Source: Nectonema munidae (lineage: Eukaryota > Nematomorpha > Nectonematoida > Nectonematidae). Taken from it: DNA of 64,000 bases. The stretch covers positions 124,001 through 188,000 of the forward strand of contig JAUIRK010000891.1 of NCBI GenBank assembly GCA_030549495.1, read 5' to 3'. Each line of letters begins with the position of its first letter. Positions within the stretch are counted from its first letter, which is position 1. A program made the position numbers and the translations under genes. Of the stretch, positions 62,501 through 64,000 are shown piece after piece. The notes under the pieces are model-generated. The model ran no database searches. It saw nothing but the letters and a program-made list of their open reading frames with translations, and was not told the DNA's origin.

Positions 62501-62878
62501 TTTAATTAAATTTTGTCAACTTAAAACAAGATGGTTCACATAAATTTATATATATCATTTGTCCTCAATAGATCAAAAACATTCGGTAACACGCATCTAA
62601 GCCGCATTTAAACGAATTTGTATTCACAGTTACCCACTTTGGATTCTTTAAAGCGGTAATCCTTAACAATTTTTGGTATTCACCTAGTAAATATCAGTTG
62701 GTGAGATGTTGCTTCATACCTTATTTTTAACTTCTCATTTTCATTTTTAATTCCTCACCATTCACTTTCTTTATATAGCAAGCAAATGTGAGCTTAGAAG
62801 ATTGCTTCAACTTTATCAAGTCTAGTGAGCCGTCTTCTTCATTATCTTCTTCTTCAAATTTAACACTCAGCAGTGAAG
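29513..62878 (+). CDS. Phospholipase C delta-type, 5' part (PH and EF-hands), exons joined
   Basis: The proposed join is 29513-29570, 49308-49457, 49507-49738, 54992-55121, 59447-59565, 59636-59705, 62779-62878, about 286 codons, and it is incomplete at the 3' end. The enzyme cleaves PIP2 to IP3 and diacylglycerol at membranes. Present here are the PH domain (about residues 20-145), which tethers the family to PIP2, and EF-hands (about 150-286). X, Y and C2 domains must lie downstream. Every junction keeps phase (1,1,2,0,2,0, ending in phase 1), and the translation follows the PLC-delta domain order without a stop. Known PLC-delta1 PIP2 ligands have counterparts in ILKKLK and SRK. Introns are mostly 3-20 kb and full of transposons, but one is 49 nt and another 70 nt. 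Exon 1 is the least certain part. Confidence 0.88.
29571..30400. other. Putative PLC intron, AT-rich, no repeat recognised
   Basis: The sequence after the candidate donor. I see no bounded element or second gene before the hAT at 30401. Confidence 0.4.
30401..31465 (-). mobile_element. hAT element with G-rich ends and transposase fragment
   Basis: The left end CAGCCACGGCTTTAGCC and the inverse of the right end, CAGGGCCGTAGCAAGAAG, are related termini with long G runs just inside (for example 30436-30447 and 31416-31428). Its left half matches the derivative at 44492-45096 in opposite orientation. That copy has perfect target duplications, which supports the boundaries here. No exact target duplication is visible at this copy. 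Confidence 0.75.
31033..31431 (-). pseudogene. hAT transposase fragment (Zaphod/DUF4371-like)
   Basis: The frame reads CLNHRLHLVVINALNSVYEV, then KLIFNFMRKPNVEKI and WTGHFDSINSIVKNYENLL. The Cys-x-x-His-x-x-x-Leu block followed by a helical F-rich segment is typical of hAT transposases just after the catalytic-Asp region, where the large insertion domain begins. The first residues (a Pro/Ser stretch) come from the G-rich terminus and are not real protein. Neither the upstream catalytic block nor the C-terminal dimerisation domain is present, so it is only a middle piece. Confidence 0.65.
31466..32171. other. Spacer with a poly-G tract
   Basis: Contains a run of about 19 G after GGGC at 31532-31553 and the SINE-like fragment above. 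No gene recognised. Confidence 0.45.
31880..31965 (-). repeat. tRNA-related SINE-like fragment (third copy)
   Basis: Read on the minus strand, it contains TTGGCTAGATAACATT, then CAAGGTCTTGAGTTTGATCC. This resembles the A-box-like TTGGTTAGATAACTT and B-box-like GGGTTCGATCC order of the copies at 36733 and 39772, with about 15 extra bases between. Divergent and partial. Confidence 0.4.
32172..33240. other. Isolated hAT-like end and AT-rich spacer
   Basis: At 32172 a terminus CAGTGGCGGATGAAGG is followed by a G run (32199-32210). It closely resembles the inverse of the right end at 36648, but the 8 bp outside do not match that end's flank. No partner end is found between here and 33240. It may be a truncated sister copy. 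Confidence 0.45.
33368..34331 (-). mobile_element. Nested hAT (SPIN/Buster-style ends), right end damaged
   Basis: The left terminus is CAGTGGTTCCCAACCTTTTT, followed by GACGCTTCGTACCCC. The right side has the related TACCCCCTGAGG and GCGTCGTACCC near 34302-34330 but lacks the final inverted CAGTGG block. There, TGCCTTATATTGTCG occurs twice (about 34331 and 34374), suggesting an end deletion with a small duplication. It contains a minus-strand transposase C-terminal fragment. Confidence 0.75.
33661..34260 (-). pseudogene. hAT transposase C-terminal fragment, ZBED5-like
   Basis: The upstream frame (34174-33959) reads LLNFPSLEEM, then GNLEAYEKWIINPYSFNLD. The next frame (33966-33661) reads DDLIELRTNCVFEMQFKSK, FWC-like WCSAMEMFPRL, and the dimerisation signature PFVTTYLCECRFGTF-SIKTKSRNRL. 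The last block is the ZBED5/Buster-type hAT C-terminal domain, where SFPTTYLCE-x-GFS and KTKKRNRL are usual. The two frames overlap by 8 bases, so one frame change separates them. The N-terminal BED finger and catalytic domain are missing. Confidence 0.8.
34457..36240 (+). pseudogene. hAT transposase, Zaphod/DUF4371-like, decayed
   Basis: Pieces in order: NFVALLRLMAKTCPELNNHL (34470), CPHFSIIADETTSNGREILS (34640, catalytic-Asp block IADET), VGVQVEILKLAPDAQFQGCC then LHSLNLVICHACK (34900-35010), AKEILEPLRPVVTALQ (35355), and the dimerisation domain FFPNVRELLKILAVLPIGST then EAEPSFSCVKRIQTWLR (35930-36040). After an in-frame TAA at 36054-36056 the same frame continues with RLSDLAVIAMNGMGI and ends near 36246. 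In related proteins EAERSFS is usual; here it is EAEPSFS. Frame changes occur around 34600, 34845 and 35100-35330. It resembles the transposons from which THAP0/ZMYM-like C-terminal domains derive. It is inactive as read. Confidence 0.85.
36733..36884 (+). repeat. tRNA-derived SINE-like copy A
   Basis: Shares with copy B at 39772 the order GGGGYGTGAGTAA, GGTTGGTTAGAT (A-box-like), GGTTTCGATCC (B-box-like), CATCAAGCCTAC, GCGGYGCAATT, CCTTCTCGAT and AAAACACMCCA. The spacing is typical of a pol III internal promoter followed by a tRNA-unrelated body. It does not fold as a complete tRNA, so it is called a SINE rather than a gene. Confidence 0.65.
36885..37290. other. AT-rich spacer
   Basis: No gene or element recognised. 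Confidence 0.4.
37292..38990 (-). mobile_element. Second piggyBac transposase relic (PGBD-like)
   Basis: On the minus strand, from 38988: NARIYITPPEQKGG, EDSGGTIDNLIRMQHL, the ITPP/EDSG N-terminus seen in PGBD2/3-like elements. From 38456: VYNHSITSRNHFDEIMKFLH, LEDNDQNNKDKFFKIRSFLS and PLEQTIYIDEPMIPYYG, in which IDE holds the first catalytic Asp. From 37989: VRSNRVKCSFFKE and LMSWKDCCIVSIVSNC. Around 37660: KKWWWPYFAWILDASLHN. From 37513 a C-terminal Cys-rich tail: RRCAVCIGKAKTSCKCNVG. The region holding the second Asp (about 38195-37990) is eroded. Frame changes and stops occur between most blocks. Terminal repeats and TTAA ends were not identified. It is unlike the first piggyBac (3777) in sequence, so the two are separate families. 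Confidence 0.88.
38991..39771. other. AT-rich spacer
   Basis: No gene or bounded element recognised. Confidence 0.4.
39772..39907 (+). repeat. tRNA-derived SINE-like copy B
   Basis: Carries GAGTAAAGTTGGTTAGATAA (A-box-like), GGGTTCGATCC (B-box-like, near the pol III consensus GGTTCGANNCC) and the same downstream body as copy A. The A-B spacing is shorter than in copy A, which has an insertion there. Confidence 0.68.
39908..40237. other. AT-rich spacer
   Basis: No gene recognised. Confidence 0.4.
40238..40408. repeat. 92-bp tandem duplication
   Basis: About 79 bases starting CTTAGCGTT, containing ACAATTTAGGATTTG and ending AAAGGGTGAAAAAT, occur at 40238-40316 and again at 40330-40408, with only a few substitutions. 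A simple local duplication with period 92. Confidence 0.92.
40704..40910 (-). other. Unrecognised 68-codon open frame
   Basis: The frame MRHMAFLVLTDKI...KRGKKLTEEQITSLRDTYT...DTAESDDETTPSTIH has a less AT-driven composition than nearby frames, an amphipathic middle and an acidic Ser/Thr-rich tail, as a protein C-terminus might. A TTAG precedes it on the minus strand, so it could be a terminal exon of a gene or transposon. I recognise no family, and no neighbour continues it. Coding status is unproven. Confidence 0.25.
41095..41307. mobile_element. hAT MITE, 213 bp, exact target duplication
   Basis: Ends CAGTGGCGTAGCCAG on the left and its inverse CTGGCTACGCCACTG on the right form a 15-bp perfect inverted repeat. 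An exact 8-bp duplication, ATATAACC, lies at 41087-41094 and 41308-41315. A G run (41165-41177) lies inside the left end. No coding capacity. The perfect ends suggest a young insertion. Confidence 0.95.
41316..44162. other. AT-rich spacer (putative PLC intron)
   Basis: Short open frames only. A stretch near 41855 reads SYRWHDETADSLNCGKFDQF and is less AT-like than its surroundings, but I recognise no family. Confidence 0.35.
44163..44348 (-). repeat. Dispersed repeat with open frame, copy 1
   Basis: About 110 bases here match 48732-48838 on the opposite strand at roughly 90% identity, by eye. Both copies read FRRPSKEK-x-FRR and MKETN-x-NKD, but most base differences change the amino acid. 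It is therefore more likely a neutral repeat than a conserved exon. Confidence 0.6.
44492..45096 (-). mobile_element. Non-autonomous hAT derivative with exact target duplication
   Basis: Ends CAGAGCCGTAGCGAGAAG on the left and the inverse of the right, CAGGGCTGTAGCCAGAAA. An exact 8-bp duplication, CAACCCTC, lies at 44484-44491 and 45097-45104. Bases 44655-45096 are an inverted copy of 30401-30870. The left part (44492-44651) is C-rich and stops at GCTACGCCACTG, which looks like the end of another hAT MITE, so this is either a deletion derivative or has a small nested element. Confidence 0.93.
45105..46962. other. Spacer with short GC-richer patches
   Basis: No gene recognised. 45400-45480 and 45735-45790 are less AT-rich; the second has repeated CGGTATCGG and CAGTGATGGCCCGG, which may be a worn hAT end. 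No partner end was confirmed. Confidence 0.35.
46963..47101. repeat. Long hairpin: 48-bp inverted arms with 43-bp loop
   Basis: Arm 46963-47010 (starts AACACGTTTTGCAC, ends AAATATTTCCG) is the near-perfect inverse of 47054-47101, with about four mismatches. The loop contains TTCTTTAGT and ACTGAAGAA, a smaller imperfect inverted pair, as well as CTGAAGA and, at the start of the right arm, GAAA, the conserved order of a hammerhead ribozyme core. Confidence 0.9.
47601..48511 (-). mobile_element. Ac-type hAT with transposase C-terminus
   Basis: Left end TAGAGATATATCGGATGTG and the inverse of the right, TAGAGATGTATTGGATATCC, are terminal inverted repeats. Repeated GCGGAT motifs fill the subterminal regions (47634-47710 and 48400-48500), as is usual for Ac-like hATs. 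On the minus strand, 48060-47880 reads LDWLKTKKEEFPFLSKIACH, CPPSTVQSEQLLSRAGNIY and DKRKRLLGEKVE, the hATC dimerisation domain, followed by a stop and LLFL. The usual SVASERVFS-type block is here STVQSEQLLS. The rest of the transposase is lost. No target duplication matched. Confidence 0.82.
48737..48892 (+). repeat. Dispersed repeat with open frame, copy 2
   Basis: Opens with ATG at 48737 and reads 51 codons (MRLYEINTINVILFRRPSKE and onward). It pairs with the inverted copy at 44163-44348. Similarity ends after NKD, where both copies diverge. Confidence 0.6.
48893..49307. other. AT-rich end of PLC intron
   Basis: Includes a short (TA)n near 49014-49032. TTTATTTAG at 49299-49307 is a good splice acceptor for the next exon. 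Confidence 0.5.
49308..49457 (+). CDS. PLC exon: first half of PH domain
   Basis: Reads SIIESLKKGTILKKLKSNG, then TYPRKFYLNDSKEIIQYRG and SRKILRSKEKS. In rat PLC-delta1 the PH domain has a K-x-K pair in beta1 and an SRK in the beta3-beta4 region that contact PIP2/IP3. Counterparts (KKLK, SRK) are seen here. Acceptor TTTATTTAG and donor GTATGT at 49458. It enters in phase 1 and leaves in phase 1. Confidence 0.92.
49507..49738 (+). CDS. PLC exon: second half of PH domain
   Basis: After a 49-nt intron (acceptor TTGATTTAAG), it reads ITVSSIKEVRPGTKSQTF, then KSFSIFYGNRNNSLHVIAP and the PH-domain C-terminal helix REDWVSAIKKLM with its invariant Trp. A later acceptor-like CTAG at 49518 gives the wrong frame, which decides the start. 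The donor is GTGATG at 49739 (weak), leaving phase 2. Confidence 0.93.
49739..51093. other. PLC intron segment, AT-rich
   Basis: At 50095, TTAACCCTTTGAGACC resembles a piggyBac-type end with its TTAA target, but no matching inverted end was found downstream. Otherwise nothing recognised. Confidence 0.4.
51102..51887. mobile_element. Non-autonomous hAT in PLC intron
   Basis: Left end CAGTGGTGGCATACG and inverse of the right, CAGTGATGGCATATT. Flanks CGTGTACG (51094-51101) and CGTGTACC (51888-51895) agree at 7 of 8 bases, fitting an old target duplication. The 786-bp interior is AT-rich, with TA runs near 51355 and no coding sequence. Confidence 0.8.
51896..53627. other. PLC intron segment, AT-rich
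   Basis: No gene or bounded element recognised. Confidence 0.4.
53628..54645. mobile_element. Possible hAT-like element
   Basis: The left CAGTTCTTCTCAACCCC (about 53628) resembles hAT ends, and the inverse of 54630-54645 reads CAATGGCTTTCAACC. These are compatible ends, but no target duplication or coding sequence supports them. Confidence 0.3.
54646..54991. other. PLC intron end with short (AT)n
   Basis: A TATA run lies at about 54875-54890. The acceptor GATATATTTAG ends at 54991. Confidence 0.5.
54992..55121 (+). CDS. PLC exon: EF-hand 1
   Basis: Reads WLQNHFDKADANGDGVLNF, then DEILNLLKQMNITMDNRYAR and KLFD. The loop DANGDGVLNFDE has D, N, D, N and E at positions 1, 3, 5, 9 and 12, a canonical Ca2+-binding EF-hand. 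The YARK-x-F motif that follows is shared with PLC-delta proteins. Enters in phase 2 and leaves in phase 0 at donor GTAAAC (55122). A 600-bp piggyBac derivative lies 96 bp downstream. Confidence 0.94.
55218..55817 (-). mobile_element. piggyBac deletion derivative with TTAA target sites
   Basis: Flanked by TTAA (55214-55217 and 55818-55821). The left end CCCTCGCTAGACG and the inverse of the right, CCCTCGCTTGACAG, are inverted repeats, with GGACAATTTTGTCC palindromes repeated inside each end. The minus strand (55763-55476) encodes a transposase C-terminal piece reading WIIAKFNSPDK, RKVFIQNLSFLAEE and a short Cys-containing tail. The catalytic domain is gone, so it is non-autonomous. It lies in intron 4 of the PLC gene. 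Confidence 0.93.
55822..56294. repeat. Degenerate TTCTATTTTGTCTTT repeats in PLC intron
   Basis: From about 55885 to 56165 a pyrimidine-rich motif near TTCTATTTTGTCTTT recurs imperfectly about ten times. A similar motif appears, partly inverted, at 62935-63055 (AAAATAGAAT). It is a worn simple or satellite-like repeat with no gene. Confidence 0.55.
56295..56371 (+). repeat. 77-bp dispersed repeat, copy 1
   Basis: Matches 60660-60736 at about 90% identity (AAAATCAAATAGTAAATTT, GATTCCTTTGATTGGATCC, AACTTTTAGAACCT). Same strand, 4.4 kb apart, both inside PLC introns. Family unknown. Confidence 0.88.
56853..58442 (-). mobile_element. Decayed CR1/L2-like LINE reverse transcriptase
   Basis: Minus-strand blocks in order: INGQTVTDKYAISNKFNSLF (58360, linker before RT); decayed fingers around 58000 with DITNFRPISIIPMISKIFEK; NQFGFRKGFSTELLHSCFLE (57905); GVICLDISKLFDSICHKILL (57810, palm Asp block); RGVPQSSGQYF (57665); FYANDVTLLF (about 57580); then WFTDNYLTINEMKTKAMFIS (57490) and a C-terminal domain (57071-56853). 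The polymerase box is YAND instead of YADD, and the fragment between NFFINS and RGVPQ has been deleted. Stops and frame changes occur throughout. It is older than the LINE at 12787 and has no endonuclease left. Both seem to be CR1/L2-type but differ in sequence. Confidence 0.85.
58443..59446. other. PLC intron segment
   Basis: Possibly includes upstream LINE remnants too worn to recognise. The acceptor TATATTTTAAG ends at 59446. Confidence 0.4.
59447..59565 (+). CDS. PLC exon: EF-hand 2 region
   Basis: Reads ASDMQTSTKIKGSDALDRTE, then FVNFYKILIRRPELIKIIQ. PLC-delta EF2 ends in a similar E-F-x-x-FY-K-x-L helix. The loop is longer and lacks the canonical Ca2+ ligand pattern. Enters in phase 0 and leaves in phase 2 at donor GTAAAT (59566). 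Confidence 0.9.
59636..59705 (+). CDS. PLC exon: EF-hand 3 helix
   Basis: Follows a 70-nt intron. Reads FSQSNSSFLTVEEFQEFLTR, then KQK. The LTVEEFQEFL block is the family's third EF-hand helix (compare L-x-V-x-x-L-x-x-FL in PLC-delta). Acceptor TTTATTTTAG; donor GTATTT at 59706. Enters in phase 2 and leaves in phase 0. Confidence 0.9.
59706..60659. other. PLC intron segment, AT-rich
   Basis: No gene or bounded element recognised. Confidence 0.4.
60660..60736 (+). repeat. 77-bp dispersed repeat, copy 2
   Basis: Partner of 56295-56371. Similarity stops abruptly at both edges. Confidence 0.88.
60737..62778. other. PLC intron segment, AT-rich
   Basis: No gene recognised. Open frames at 61914-62165 and 62216-62431 have no motif. 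The acceptor CTTTATATAG ends at 62778. Confidence 0.4.
62779..62878 (+). CDS. PLC exon: EF-hand 4 region
   Basis: Reads QANVSLEDCFNFIKSSEPSS, then a Ser-rich SLSSSSNLTLSSE. The pattern V-S-x-x-x-C-x-x-x-I-x-x-x-EPS matches the start of the fourth EF-hand helix in PLC-delta (I-x-x-YEPS). The serine run replaces the usual E/A/K linker. Enters in phase 0, leaves in phase 1 at donor GTAACA (62879). The next exon, expected to give a GF-x-x-YLLS-like block, was not found before 64000. Confidence 0.87.
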
Positions 62879-64000
62879 GTAACACATTTTCCATGTACTC
62901 CAAATATTAAAATGCAATTTTAACTAAATTCAGTTCTATTTCGATACTGTTTTAGCTTTTTTTCGTTTCTATTTCATTTCTTATTTATAATAAAAGGTAA
63001 AATAGAATTGAAAATAGATAAAATAGAATGAAAAAATCAAATAGAACTCAAAATGGTATGCATGTCGTGTTAATCTGTTATGCTTGACAATTGTATTAAA
63101 TAAATGATACTTACATTTGCACCCTAAAATAACATTACACTTTGCCATCCTAACAAGCATTCATGACAAAACAAAATTCTTGTGAATCGATAAGCAAAAG
63201 TTTAATTTGATTTATTCACTCTAATTAATGACAAAATAAAGTTTTACTTAGTAAAATCGAAAGAAGGTAACTTATTAGAAAATTAAAAGCCAATGAATAA
63301 ATTACAAAACTTTATTTCCAAAAATTTAATTCTATAATGATAAACAAGAAAACTTTTTTAAAAACTTCAAATCTGACAAAGTCAAAAAACTACCATTAGT
63401 TTATTGACATTATTATTATTAATCTACCATTTAACCTTTTTAGCAGTAGTGGGAGGCAATGTCCCAATAAAATTATCTGCTTATATTGTATAAAAATCAT
63501 TCAAAATAGTTTTCTTCATTTTATAACATATGTAACTAGACGAAAAACTTAACCAAAAATTTGTCTTTCATTATAAATCTTTTTAATTCAATTTTAAACG
63601 ATATTTTCGACGATATAAAAATCAATCAAAAAAGTTAGCTTCTTTTTATAACATATGTAACTATATTAAAGCTTAACCAAAATTTGCCTTCCGAGTTAAA
63701 TCTTTTTAAACTTTTTTCAATTTTAAACGATATTCAATGGGAGAATAATTTTACTTTTATATACAGTTTAACATCTATAAATTGGAATTGAACAAGATGT
63801 TGTATCTTTTTTTTCTAAATTTTTTGTTAGATTTTTATTTCTCTTTGACTATACCCTGATAAATAAAAAAAATTACACAGTTATAGATGTCAAAATTCTT
63901 GCAAAATTAACTTGCCCAAATGAACATAAGAGATTTTATCGACACAATATTTCAGAGGGAAATGGCGTAGTGTGTAGAAGCGTTCTGTCTTGATTGAGTA
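62879..64000. other. PLC intron running off the window
   Basis: AT-rich. A worn AAAATAGAAT-type repeat lies at 62990-63055, and a loosely duplicated segment at about 63530-63740 (ATAACATATGTAACTA, TTTTAAACGATATTC). No further exon recognised. Confidence 0.45.

Overview
The window is AT-rich, intron-rich animal DNA. It has large introns, DNA transposons of several superfamilies, CR1-like LINEs and very long trinucleotide arrays. I see no operons, bacterial genes, CRISPR arrays, rRNA or true tRNA genes. An invertebrate, perhaps an arthropod such as a copepod, fits the base composition and repeat mix, but the species call is a guess. I saw no LTR retroelements, Polintons or other virus-like elements.

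One host gene is clear: the 5' part of a phosphoinositide-specific phospholipase C of the delta type, on the + strand. Six exons (49308-49457, 49507-49738, 54992-55121, 59447-59565, 59636-59705, 62779-62878) join in phase. They encode a PH domain followed by EF-hands. The catalytic X/Y and C2 domains must lie beyond the right edge. A likely first coding exon (29513-29570) carries an acidic N-terminus and fits in phase, which would make intron 1 about 19.7 kb. Nearly everything from 29.6 to 49.3 kb would then be intronic repeat.

Layout: 0.8-2.3 kb, decayed MULE with a FLYWCH-like N-terminus (-). 3.3-5.6 kb, decayed piggyBac (+). 6.1-7.7 kb, duplications, a hAT relic and a 21-bp minisatellite. 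8.05-8.65 kb, Tc1/mariner-type DDE fragment (-). 10.68-12.79 kb, about 2.1 kb of nearly perfect (ATC)n. 12.79-16.67 kb, a nearly full CR1-like LINE. 16.68-17.58 kb, more (ATC)n in the same orientation. 24.0-26.6 kb, a hAT inside an older hAT-like element. 27.2-28.2 kb, an Ac-type hAT abutting a third trinucleotide array (28.2-29.06 kb). 30.4-36.65 kb, several hATs, one nested. 37.3-39.0 kb, a second piggyBac (-). 41.1, 44.5, 47.6 and 51.1 kb, non-autonomous hATs. 55.2-55.8 kb, a 600-bp piggyBac deletion derivative in a PLC intron. 56.85-58.44 kb, a decayed LINE (-).

The most notable signals are these: the LINE is embedded in one (ATC)n array and a hAT sits at the edge of another; several insertions can be proven from exact target duplications; a 49-nt intron lies in a gene whose other introns are mostly kilobases long; and a 48-bp-arm hairpin has a hammerhead-like core in its loop. 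No wholly new gene system could be demonstrated.
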